This document shows positions 1 to 5,983 of a stretch of 7,225 nucleotides of DNA, piece after piece. The notes below the pieces were generated by a model that ran no database searches, had not been told where the DNA came from, and saw only the letters and a program-made list of their open reading frames with translations. Source of the stretch: an uncultured Clostridia bacterium (lineage in GTDB: Bacteria; Bacillota; Clostridia; Oscillospirales; Acutalibacteraceae); assembly GCA_946405565.1 (NCBI GenBank), contig CAMJHU010000088.1, positions 1-7,225 of the forward strand. Reading direction: 5' to 3'. Numbering within the stretch: the first letter of the stretch is position 1; the number at the start of each line of letters is the position of its first letter. A program made the translations under genes and the position numbers.

Positions 1-144
1 CACCTGTCGCAGAACCCGTTGCGGCACCTGTTGCAGAACCCGTTGCGGCACCTGTCGCAGAACCCGTTGCGGCACCTGTCGCAGAACCCGTTGCGGCACC
101 TGTTGCAGAACCCGTTGCGGCACCTGTTGCAGAACCCGTTGAAA
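1..144 (+). repeat. 24-bp tandem repeat inside the CDS
   Basis: Five full units of 24 bp plus a sixth that matches for its first 21 bases lie head to tail, with units starting at 1, 25, 49, 73, 97 and 121. The array probably continues upstream of the window. Units differ at one site only: the third base of a valine codon (GTC or GTT) follows the order C, T, C, C, T, T. The unit length is a multiple of three and encodes the octapeptide PVAEPVAA, so copy changes would keep the frame and only alter the length of the proline-rich linker before the membrane helix. Confidence 0.97.
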
Positions 145-1190
145 ACACCAAAAAGAAAAAATCCGTTCTCCGTACACTGCTGATCATTCTGGGTGCGGTT
201 GTCGGTGCAGGTGTGCTGTTGACGGCGGGTTTGCTGTTTTGGACATACAGGAATCACCAGAATGACTATGAAGCGGCATTGGCAGCGTTGAAGGAATACA
301 ACTACGCGGATGCGTATGATGGCTTTACGCGTCTTGGCAGCTTTAAGGACAGCGAAAGCCTTGCGAAGGAGACCATGTATCAACAGGGCTATGCTTTGCT
401 GCGTTCCGAGGAATACGAGCAAGCCAAGCACAGTTTTGAACGGATTGGCGATTATAAAAACAGTGTGGATGAAGCCCATTATGCCGTTTATCTGTATGCG
501 AAGCAACTGGCGGATGACAACCGGTATGAAGAAGCTGTACCTCTTCTGGAAAAATTGCGCGACGAAGGTCTGACAACAATTTACCATTACGAGGATCCCT
601 ATGAAACCGAGGATGCCGATGAAGACGAAGACGCCGATGAAGATGAGGATGCCGATTCGGACGAAGTCGCTGATGTGGCTGAGGAAGCAGAGCCGATAGA
701 AGAGTATCGTCTGGAGGACGAGATCAACAAAATGAAATACGCATGCATTAAGGATCGCTGGGACGATACCGACGCAACGGTTGACAAATATATCGATGAA
801 CTGACACAGGCGAAATACGAGGACGCCGATACGCTCTATAATCGTTTGCACGGTTTCAAACTGGTCAATCTGTTTTTCACCAACAGCAGAAACGGAACGT
901 CTCATCTGGCTTCCATAGACAAGAAATCCATGATTGTCTGCCGGTTTGACGTGGTAAATCCGCTTTCGAGTACTGATACGACACACATTTCTTATAAAAT
1001 TGCGCTGCCTAACGGTGTTACGTTGATCAGTGCGCCCTCTGATGTCACATTCAAGGACGGACAAAACGGATACTGGTCGTGGCGCGCCGGATCGTACAAT
1101 GATGTATATGGATTCGGAACACTCACGATCACATTCTTCAATGAGTATAAGGATGTAATCGGTCAGGCTTCGGTCGAAATCACAGAGTAA
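1..1190 (+). CDS. Membrane-anchored repeat protein, 5' end missing
   Basis: The reading frame is already open at base 3 and ends with TAA at 1188-1190, so the start lies before the window. The GTG at 213 cannot be the start because it falls inside the membrane helix. In order, the protein shows a Pro/Val/Ala/Glu-rich repeat (bases 3-140), a basic KKKK patch (150-161), one hydrophobic helix (about 165-245), then helical TPR-like repeats. Two of these carry the pattern 'F..(L/I)G.(F/Y)K(D/N)S', near bases 330-350 and 438-470. An acidic repeat (612-700) and a C-terminal beta-rich domain with 'YWSWRAG' follow. The positive patch before the helix suggests N-terminus inside and repeat domain outside. 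Similar Clostridia proteins often have an N-terminal cytoplasmic zinc ribbon; here that part would be outside the window, so it is inference. Function is unknown; a cell-surface sensing or scaffolding role is possible. Confidence 0.85.
   Translation, partial: PVAEPVAAPVAEPVAAPVAEPVAAPVAEPVAAPVAEPVAAPVAEPVENTKKKKSVLRTLLIILGAVVGAGVLLTAGLLFWTYRNHQNDYEAALAALKEYNYADAYDGFTRLGSFKDSESLAKETMYQQGYALLRSEEYEQAKHSFERIGDYKNSVDEAHYAVYLYAKQLADDNRYEEAVPLLEKLRDEGLTTIYHYEDPYETEDADEDEDADEDEDADSDEVADVAEEAEPIEEYRLEDEINKMKYACIKDRWDDTDATVDKYIDELTQAKYEDADTLYNRLHGFKLVNLFFTNSRNGTSHLASIDKKSMIVCRFDVVNPLSSTDTTHISYKIALPNGVTLISAPSDVTFKDGQNGYWSWRAGSYNDVYGFGTLTITFFNEYKDVIGQASVEITE
612..665 (+). repeat. 18-bp imperfect tandem repeat, acidic peptide
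   Basis: Three 18-bp units (612-629, 630-647, 648-665) encode DADEDE, DADEDE and DADSDE. Unlike the 5' repeat, the copies differ at several bases, so this array is older. It forms a highly acidic linker between the TPR-like helices and the following helical segment. Such a stretch could bind cations or act as a flexible spacer; neither can be decided from sequence. Confidence 0.85.
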
Positions 1191-1255
1191 CGGACGGTTT
1201 CGCGTTTGCTCCCGGCAGATAGAAAATTAGGAATCTGAATACAGCAACAATCACA

Positions 1256-1304
1256 AGCCGCCGCGCGGGGAGGTATGGACTTCCCCTGTGCGGCGGCTGT
1301 TTTG
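1256..1304. terminator. Hairpin terminator between convergent genes
   Basis: Left arm 1256-1273 and right arm 1281-1298 form a 9-bp GC-rich outer stem (AGCCGCCGC with GCGGCGGCT), a small internal loop and an inner GGGGA/TCCCC stem. TTTT follows at 1300-1303 on the + strand. On the minus strand the flank is only moderately T-rich. It most likely ends the anchored-protein transcript and may also stop the regulator transcript coming from the other side. Confidence 0.7.
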
Positions 1305-1326
1305 CGGATAGATGACGGAATGGGTT

Positions 1327-2052
1327 TTATTGGCAGTAAATCCGGATAGCAGCCGATACAAATTCGGCAGTCCCTTCTCCGGCGGCGGCATTGATGTTCC
1401 GGGTGAATTCCCCGCCGCAGCCGTACATTTCCCCTAACGAGGCAAGGATTTGGTCGGAGCAGGGATAGAAATGTTCCGTAATGAAATTTTGCAGCCGTCT
1501 GACCAATGCCTGAGCTTCTTCCGAACCGGGCTCCCGTGATTGTATCGCGCCGAATTCCACAAAGAGATTCATCATACGGCTGAAAATCTCCTGTTGTTCC
1601 TCCGGTGTCCGGTTCCGGTTCTTTTCGTCAAACGCCCTGTATTCGGGCGTTTGACCCCACGAAGCCTTCGCCTGTGCGGCGTATGCGTCGATTTTTTGTG
1701 TGTCAAAAGCGGTAAAGTCCATCGTTCTTTCTCCTGTCATAATGATTTCGCGGGCAAGGGCAATGAGGTTTTCCATATGCTCCTTTTTGAGCGTGAGAAG
1801 TGTAATCTGCTGTTCCAGTGCTTTGAGTTTATCGAAGTCCGGATTGCGCATGATTTCCCGGATTTCTTTCAGCGGGAATTCCAGTTCGCGGAACAGCAAA
1901 ATCTGTTGCAGCTTTTCGATGTCGGTATCGTCATACAGACGGTAGCCTGACGCGGTGTGTGCGGACGGTGTCAGAAGTCCGATTTTGTCATAGTATTGCA
2001 GCGTGCGTATACTCACGCCAGCCAACCGGCTTACTTCATGGATTGTTCTCAT
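1327..2052 (-). CDS. MerR-family regulator with TipAS-type ligand domain
   Basis: This 241-residue DNA-binding regulator has the MerR winged-helix domain at residues 1-70 (IHEVSRLAGVSIRTLQYYD, then GLLTPS and GYRLYDD), a coiled-coil dimer helix at about 75-110, and a C-terminal TipAS-like helical ligand domain at about 115-241. The latter ends with 'HFYPCSDQ', 'LGEMYGCGGEF' and 'GTAEFVSAAIRIYC'. In TipA and Mta-type proteins this domain binds antibiotics or other lipophilic compounds, and the regulator activates promoters with a long spacer. The start at 2052 has a GGGAGG site about 8 bases upstream. An upstream in-frame ATG at 2082 lies in the -10 box of the predicted promoter and has no ribosome site, so it is rejected. 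The ligand is unknown. No transporter or resistance gene adjoins it; the divergent HAD gene is the nearest possible target besides itself. Confidence 0.9.
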   Translation of the reverse strand: MRTIHEVSRLAGVSIRTLQYYDKIGLLTPSAHTASGYRLYDDTDIEKLQQILLFRELEFPLKEIREIMRNPDFDKLKALEQQITLLTLKKEHMENLIALAREIIMTGERTMDFTAFDTQKIDAYAAQAKASWGQTPEYRAFDEKNRNRTPEEQQEIFSRMMNLFVEFGAIQSREPGSEEAQALVRRLQNFITEHFYPCSDQILASLGEMYGCGGEFTRNINAAAGEGTAEFVSAAIRIYCQ

Positions 2053-2080
2053 TCGGAATGCCTCCCTTCCGTGTGAGATC

Positions 2081-2111
2081 ATTATAAACTATGACGTAAC
2101 GTAGGGGTCAA
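2081..2111 (-). promoter_or_regulatory. MerR-type promoter with 19-bp spacer
   Basis: On the minus strand TTGACC (2111-2106) is followed by exactly 19 bases and then TATAAT (2086-2081). A 19-bp rather than 17-bp spacer is the hallmark of promoters that MerR proteins activate by twisting DNA. The spacer contains an imperfect dyad, CTA.G six bases C.TAG, centred between the boxes. A-rich DNA just upstream could act as an UP element. The predicted transcription start near 2074 leaves a leader of about 20 bases before the ATG at 2052. TipAL and Mta are known to activate their own promoters, so autoactivation is the likely mode. Confidence 0.7.
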
Positions 2112-2215
2112 GTGTTTTTTTGGGATTTTGCGCTTATTATTTTTTTTGATGGATAATTTTCGGCAACGTACCCGGGATAGCTTTACAAAATGGTGATACA
2201 CTTGACGATGCTCTG

Positions 2216-2224
2216 TGGTATACT
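2216..2224 (+). promoter_or_regulatory. Extended -10 promoter for the HAD gene
   Basis: TGGTATACT matches an extended -10 (TGN followed by TATACT at 2219-2224). No good -35 lies 16-18 bases upstream, as is common for extended -10 promoters. Transcription would begin near 2231, which excludes the in-frame GTG at 2190 as a start and fits the ATG at 2259. It lies about 105 bases from the regulator promoter, facing away. Confidence 0.45.
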
Positions 2225-2258
2225 GGAGCCAAGAAGCAATCGGAAACGAGTGATTTCT

Positions 2259-2891
2259 ATGGATGATCGGTTTGCAAAAGTGACATGGCTGTTTTTTGAC
2301 ATCGGTTCCACACTGGTGGACGAGCGGCTGGCATACGAACATCGGTTCCGCGACATGGCACAAGCGGCGGGTGTGAGTGCGTCGTATGTAACCCGCACGG
2401 CGCTGGATTTCTACCGCCGGAACAGGAAGGGCGATGGGGAAACGGCAGGGCTGCTGGGCATTACGGTTCCCGCGTGGCACAGTGAGGATGAGATATTATA
2501 TCCCGACGCGTCGGGATGCCTTGCCACGCTGCGGGAGAATTATCATATAGGAATTATTGCCAACCAGCTTCCCGGTACAGCGGAACGGCTGAAGGCATTC
2601 GGTATCGGACAGTATGTGGATGTGCTGACAGCCTCAGCGGAAGCGGGCGTGTCGAAGCCCGACCCGCGTATTTTTCAGATAGCGCTGCAACAGGCAGGCT
2701 GTCTGCCCGAAAATGCCGTGATGATCGGCGACCGTGTGGATAATGATATCGTACCCGCCAAGGCACTGGGCATGAAAACGATATGGATCAGACAAGGCTT
2801 CGGGCAGTATTGGCAGATAACGGACGAGAGCGAAATGCCCGATGCCGAAATGGATAGCTTGAGCGATTTGATGAGAATGTTTGGAAGGTGA
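2259..2891 (+). CDS. HAD-superfamily hydrolase-like protein
   Basis: This cytoplasmic protein of 210 residues has the four HAD motifs. Motif I is FFDIGSTLVDE (nucleophile D14), motif II is IGIIANQ (98-103), motif III is the lysine of SKPDPRIF (K133), and motif IV is MIGDRVDND (D158, D163). The helical cap lies at about residues 20-85, which suggests the HAD-IA (beta-phosphoglucomutase/haloacid dehalogenase) branch. Two usual residues differ: the second aspartate of DxDxT is G16, and the motif II Ser/Thr is A101. The nucleophile, lysine and metal-binding aspartates are kept, so a phosphoryl-transfer or related hydrolase role is possible but the substrate cannot be named. The start is the ATG after the predicted promoter; only a weak GGAAACGAG ribosome site precedes it. 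The next gene begins 7 bases after the stop, so the two are co-transcribed. Confidence 0.88.
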   Translation: MDDRFAKVTWLFFDIGSTLVDERLAYEHRFRDMAQAAGVSASYVTRTALDFYRRNRKGDGETAGLLGITVPAWHSEDEILYPDASGCLATLRENYHIGIIANQLPGTAERLKAFGIGQYVDVLTASAEAGVSKPDPRIFQIALQQAGCLPENAVMIGDRVDNDIVPAKALGMKTIWIRQGFGQYWQITDESEMPDAEMDSLSDLMRMFGR

Positions 2892-2898
2892 CGATAGC

Positions 2899-3369
2899 GT
2901 GAAGGCAATCAGAGGTGTTCTCTACATCCTTCTGCAATGCACATGGGGACTGCCGCAGACGCTGTTGGGACTGGCGGTGTTTCTGTGGAATATCAGATGC
3001 CGGCATTATTGCTATCACGGCGCGGTGGTAACGGAAGGCGCATTTCCGTTCAGCGCGTCTTTCGGACTGTTTTTGTTTGTCACCACCAAGCCCGCGCGGG
3101 ACAAGCGCAAAAAGGGCAGGATTCCCTATTTTCAGATGAAGCAATGCCTGCTGGTGCATGAGTACGGACATACCATTCAATCGCTGCTGTTCGGACCGCT
3201 GTATCTGCTTGTCATGGGCATACCGTCCGCCGCATGGGGGTTTTTGCCGTACTTCCGGCGCAAGCGTGCGTGCGGCGCGGCGTACTCCGATTTTTTTACG
3301 GAGCGGCTGGCGAACCGTCTGGGCGAATGGGTGACGGGGGAGAGGTCTATGCAGGATGCTGTGATATAA
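2899..3369 (+). CDS. Small membrane protein with HEYGH zinc-protease motif
   Basis: The GTG at 2899 has GGAAGGTG 8 bases upstream, overlapping the end of the HAD gene, so translation is probably coupled. An in-frame TTG at 2881 has no such site. The 156-residue product has a hydrophobic segment at about 5-30, a second at 50-62, the HEYGH motif at 87-91, a third hydrophobic stretch at 97-117 and a later 'FFTERLANRLG' (132-142). HExxH is the zinc-binding and catalytic motif of many metallopeptidases; E135 could be the third ligand, but that is inference. Similar short HEYGH membrane proteins occur in Clostridia with no assigned role as far as I know. It could be an intramembrane or membrane-bound peptidase or a non-enzymatic relative. 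The link with the HAD protein is positional only. Confidence 0.8.
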   Translation: MKAIRGVLYILLQCTWGLPQTLLGLAVFLWNIRCRHYCYHGAVVTEGAFPFSASFGLFLFVTTKPARDKRKKGRIPYFQMKQCLLVHEYGHTIQSLLFGPLYLLVMGIPSAAWGFLPYFRRKRACGAAYSDFFTERLANRLGEWVTGERSMQDAVI

Positions 3370-3380
3370 AATCATCAAAA

Positions 3381-3424
3381 ACCCGTCGGTGAATCGCTTC
3401 AAAAATTCACCGACGGGTCTTTTT
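3381..3424. terminator. Bidirectional intrinsic terminator
   Basis: A perfect 14-bp stem (3381-3394 with 3405-3418) surrounds a 10-base loop. On the + strand it is followed by C and TTTTT (3420-3424). On the minus strand the 3' side of the stem is followed directly by TTTTT (complement of the A-run at 3377-3381). It can therefore end both the HAD/HEYGH transcript and the trpB transcript arriving from the right. Confidence 0.92.
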
Positions 3425-3630
3425 GTGTGTTTACAGCGCTATGGGAAAAATCTATTTTTGGGGGTTCCTTTTGGGAATTCGCCCGACCCCGTTGGTCATC
3501 TTAGCGCGATTCGCTCGGCAGGCTTCCGCCTGCCTGCCGGTGGCGCTGCCCCCGGTTCCCTGCAAGGGCTGCTCGCCCTTGACCTCGGCAGGGAGCTCAC
3601 CCCCTGCACCCCGCGCCGCTGCGCGGCTAA
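3425..3630. other. Gene-free GC-rich stretch with serial hairpins
   Basis: No convincing gene lies here; it is the 3' untranslated region of trpB. Reading + strand coordinates, hairpins are GGCAGGC/GCCTGCC with loop TTCC (3517-3534), a nested structure with outer TCCCTGC/GCAGGGA (3557-3563 with 3588-3594) and inner AAGGGC/GCCCTT (3564-3580), and CCGCGC/GCGCGG with loop CGCT (3611-3626). None has a T-run, so these are not simple terminators. The left third (3425-3480) is AT-richer. It could be a dispersed palindromic repeat or an mRNA-stabilising element; sequence alone does not decide. Confidence 0.6.
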
Positions 3631-5010
3631 TCAGTAGCCGACTTTGGGCAGCGTGGCAAAACTGGCGGCAAGTTCCTCATCGGTGGGAATATAATCGGTC
3701 ATCTCGCCGTTATGGAATTTCTCATAGGCGAACATATCGAAATAGCCGGTGCCGGTCAGACCGAAGAGAATGGTCTTCTCCTCGCCGGTTTCCTTGCACT
3801 TGAGCGCCTCGTCAATCGCGACGCGGATGGCGTGGGAGCTTTCGGGGGCGGGCAGAATGCCTTCCACGCGGGCAAACTGCTCGGCGGCGGCAAAGACGTC
3901 GGTCTGCACGACGGAGGTAGCTTCCATCAGACCCTCGTCATAGAGTTCGGAAAGCACCGGGCTCATGCCGTGATAGCGAAGACCGCCGGCGTGGTTGGGC
4001 GCGGGAATGAAGCCGCTGCCGAGGGTGTACATCTTGGCGAGCGGACAGACCTTGCCGGTGTCGCAGAAGTCATAGGCGTACTTGCCTCTGGTGAGGCTGG
4101 GACAGGAAGCGGGTTCCACGGCGATAAAGCGATAATCCGCCTCACCGCGCAGCTTCTGACCCATGAAGGGAGCAATCAGACCGCCGAGGTTGGAACCGCC
4201 GCCGGCGCAGCCGATGATGATGTCGGGCTTGACGCCGTATTTGTCGAGCGCGGTCTTGGCTTCCAGACCGATGACGGACTGATGCAGCAGCACCTGATTG
4301 AGCACGCTGCCCAGCACATAGCGATAGCCTTCGTTTGTGGTAGCAGCTTCAACTGCTTCGGAGATAGCGCAGCCCAGACTGCCGGTGGTGCCGGGATGCT
4401 CGGCAAGAATTTTTTTGCCGATTTCGGTGGTCATGGAAGGCGAAGGCGTGACCGACGCGCCGTAGGTGCGCATGACCTCACGGCGGAAGGGCTTCTGCTC
4501 ATAGGAAACCTTGACCATGTAGACCTTGCAGTCCAGACCGAACAGCGAACACGCCATCGAGAGCGCGGTACCCCACTGACCGGCGCCGGTCTCGGTGGTG
4601 ACGCCCTTCAAGCCCTGTTTCTTGGCATAATACGCCTGTGCCATCGCGGAATTGAGCTTGTGGCTGCCGCTGGTATTGTTGCCTTCGTATTTGTAATAGA
4701 TTTTGGCGGGGGTGCCGAGCGCTTCCTCTAGGAAGTAGGCTCTCACCAGCGGAGAGGGACGGAAGGTCTTGTAGCAGGTGCGGATTTCCTCGGGGATATC
4801 AATATAAGGCGTATCGTTGTCGAGTTCCTGCGCGACCAGATCCTCACAGAAGATGGGAGCAAGCTCTTCCGCCTTGAGCGGCTCGCCGGTGCCGGGATTG
4901 AGCAGCGGCGCGGGCTTGGTCTTCATGTCGGCGCGCACATTGTACCACTGCTTGGGCATTTCCTCTTCGCTGAGATAGATTTTGTAGGGAATGTTTCTGT
5001 CGGTTTTCAT
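3631..5010 (-). CDS. trpB: Tryptophan synthase beta chain, TrpB2 type
   Basis: This PLP enzyme of 459 residues condenses indole with L-serine to give tryptophan in the cytoplasm. The PLP lysine is K118 in GSHKLNSA, the catalytic glutamate is E140 in ETGAGQWG, the phosphate loop is GGGSN (270-274), and a conserved 'RVEGILPAPESSHA' lies at 381-394. GAGQWG instead of GAGQHG, the long N-terminus and the length over 430 mark the TrpB2 (TrpB-like) branch rather than classical TrpB1. The start at 5010 has AAAGGA about 8 bases upstream. The frame stays open upstream to 5172, but that part is the T-box leader. No trpA or other trp gene lies beside it, so it may use free indole or a TrpA encoded elsewhere. 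TrpB2 enzymes have also been linked to serine deamination. The tryptophan-specific T-box supports a role in tryptophan supply. Confidence 0.96.
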   Translation of the reverse strand: MKTDRNIPYKIYLSEEEMPKQWYNVRADMKTKPAPLLNPGTGEPLKAEELAPIFCEDLVAQELDNDTPYIDIPEEIRTCYKTFRPSPLVRAYFLEEALGTPAKIYYKYEGNNTSGSHKLNSAMAQAYYAKKQGLKGVTTETGAGQWGTALSMACSLFGLDCKVYMVKVSYEQKPFRREVMRTYGASVTPSPSMTTEIGKKILAEHPGTTGSLGCAISEAVEAATTNEGYRYVLGSVLNQVLLHQSVIGLEAKTALDKYGVKPDIIIGCAGGGSNLGGLIAPFMGQKLRGEADYRFIAVEPASCPSLTRGKYAYDFCDTGKVCPLAKMYTLGSGFIPAPNHAGGLRYHGMSPVLSELYDEGLMEATSVVQTDVFAAAEQFARVEGILPAPESSHAIRVAIDEALKCKETGEEKTILFGLTGTGYFDMFAYEKFHNGEMTDYIPTDEELAASFATLPKVGY

Positions 5011-5056
5011 GTGAATCGTCCTTTCTTTTGATTGGTCAGGGATTCGGAAGGTAGTA

Positions 5057-5104
5057 GAAAAAGCCCCCGTCCCCCACACATACTGCTGCGCTGGGACAAG
5101 AGCT
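5057..5104 (-). terminator. T-box conditional terminator
   Basis: On the minus strand AGCTCTTGTCCC (5104-5093) pairs with GGGACGGGGGCT (5073-5062) over 12 positions, including three G-U pairs, around a 19-base loop. A T-run follows (to 5057). The left arm overlaps the antiterminator partner, as expected for a T-box. Confidence 0.9.
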
Positions 5105-5357
5105 GTGAAAGTCATACTGCTCCTGCGGTACCACCCGGCTTGCCGAAGATCGGCCATCTTAGTGCGCGTCACAAACGCGCTTCGCTCTGATAACGGGTGC
5201 GAAACCCCGTCGATTGCTACTCACGCGATGAAATCACACGCGCTTTCGTTCGCCCTCATAAGTCCATTCACCCCGGCACACCATGCGGACTTGCACCAAC
5301 CGCCGCTCTCTGTAACGATGCCAGCCAAGGCTACTACTCTTAATCCTCGGTTTGAAT
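5057..5357 (-). promoter_or_regulatory. T-box riboswitch, tRNA-Trp specific (trpB leader)
   Basis: The leader reads uncharged tRNA on the nascent RNA. On the minus strand it has Stem I with an AGTAG element near the base, CAGAGAGCGG in the distal part, and a specifier loop with GAA-TGG-A. The specifier codon TGG (5266-5264) is the tryptophan codon. Stem I pairing can be seen as CTGGCAT with GTGCCGG. Further stems follow, then the T-box core GGGTGGTACCGC (5136-5125), whose TGGT pairs with the tRNA acceptor end. The GGG of the core can pair with CCC at 5095-5093 (antiterminator), which is also the left arm of the terminator, so the two forms exclude each other. Uncharged tRNA-Trp should favour read-through into trpB. 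Confidence 0.95.
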
Positions 5358-5363
5358 GATGAC

Positions 5364-5392
5364 ATTATAATACGGGTTTTCCCGTTTGTCAA
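5364..5392 (-). promoter_or_regulatory. Consensus sigma-A promoter of the trpB T-box
   Basis: On the minus strand TTGACA (5392-5387), a 17-base spacer and TATAAT (5369-5364) match the housekeeping consensus perfectly. Transcription should start near 5357. The spacer contains a perfect palindrome, ACGGG-AAAA-CCCGT (5385-5372), which could be an operator or just a small hairpin. Such a strong promoter fits control by attenuation instead of initiation. The -35 box contains the TGA stop of the gene upstream. Confidence 0.92.
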
Positions 5393-5709
5393 GTGTTTTT
5401 GGTTATTTTTTCTTGATCGTTGTCTGCGGGGTCATCAAATTCGGCATTTTCCTCGGCGCGCGCGTTGTTGTAACTCAGCAGCAGGTAGATCAGAAACACC
5501 ACCAGCACGCCGCGTGCCGACCATGAGATCGCCGTATTCTGGGCAAACCCACGGATGAACTGCCCGCAGAGAAGATAGATCCCCGCCAGCACAAGCAGCA
5601 CGCCCGTGGGAATGCTGATCGATATCTCGCGGCGGAAGCGCGTGAACATCAGTGCCGCGCCGACAAAACAACCCAGCGCGACAATGAGATAATAGGGTGA
5701 CAGCACCAT
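5389..5709 (-). CDS. Small three-helix membrane protein
   Basis: This 106-residue protein has three hydrophobic segments at about 5-23, 33-52 and 64-83, and a hydrophilic acidic C-terminal tail (about 84-106, ENAEFDDPADNDQE). The ATG at 5709 has AGGAGGTG with 9 bases of spacing. An upstream in-frame GTG at 5721 overlaps that ribosome site and is rejected. It follows the HTH gene by 21 bases and is the last gene of the unit. No family is recognised. The position next to a DUF2975 and HTH pair suggests a linked membrane role, by inference only. The TGA stop at 5391-5389 is inside the -35 box of the trpB promoter. Confidence 0.78.
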   Translation of the reverse strand: MVLSPYYLIVALGCFVGAALMFTRFRREISISIPTGVLLVLAGIYLLCGQFIRGFAQNTAISWSARGVLVVFLIYLLLSYNNARAEENAEFDDPADNDQEKITKNT

Positions 5710-5730
5710 AACCGTTCGCACCTCCTGTTC

Positions 5731-5967
5731 TTATTCCGCGGACGCGTCGTCTTCGTCCTCGTCGCCGGGGACATATTCCAGGATATCGCCGGGCTGACAG
5801 TTGAGTTCGCGGCAGATGGCGAGCAGGGTGGAGAAGCGAATCGCCTTGGCGCGGTTGTTTTTGAGAATGGACAGGTTGGAAAGCGTGATGCCGACGCGGG
5901 AAGCCAGTTCCGAGGCGCCGATTTTGCGCTTCGCCATTACCACATCCAGATTGACGATGATAGGCAA
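5731..5967 (-). CDS. YozG-like HTH (Cro/C1-type) regulator
   Basis: This 78-residue DNA-binding protein is nearly all helix-turn-helix. The pattern is IVNLDVVMAKRKIGASELASR, GITLSNLSILKNNRAKAIRFSTLLAICRELNC, QPGDILEYVP, then an acidic tail, as in the YozG/HTH_26 family. The start is a TTG (5967-5965) with AAGGAGG about 7 bases upstream. An internal ATG at residue 11 would cut into the first helix and has no ribosome site. It lies 16 bases after the DUF2975 gene. Genes of this type are frequently paired with DUF2975 membrane proteins, so it probably regulates its own unit, perhaps with the membrane partner modulating it (inference). Confidence 0.92.
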   Translation of the reverse strand: MPIIVNLDVVMAKRKIGASELASRVGITLSNLSILKNNRAKAIRFSTLLAICRELNCQPGDILEYVPGDEDEDDASAE

Positions 5968-5983
5968 TGTCGTTCCTCCTTAC

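Noticed and set aside
1..144. CRISPR-like array
   Set aside because: Units are contiguous with no spacers and encode a regular peptide in frame.
599..787. Serine-rich minus-strand frame
   Set aside because: It is the antisense reading of the acidic repeat.
3389..3803. + strand frames over the trpB 3' region
   Set aside because: They start in or next to the terminator and run over hairpins and antisense trpB; no ribosome site.
3712..4731. 339-codon open frame opposite trpB
   Set aside because: Glycine/alanine-rich shadow of a GC-biased coding strand, with no ribosome site or family resemblance.
5011..5172. N-terminal extension of TrpB by 54 codons
   Set aside because: The stretch is the T-box core, antiterminator and terminator; the ATG at 5010 has a good ribosome site and begins the conserved protein.
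2106..5396. Shared AAAAACACTTGAC before the regulator and trpB promoters
   Set aside because: Both contain a -35 box and an upstream A-run; the extra identity is short and probably chance.
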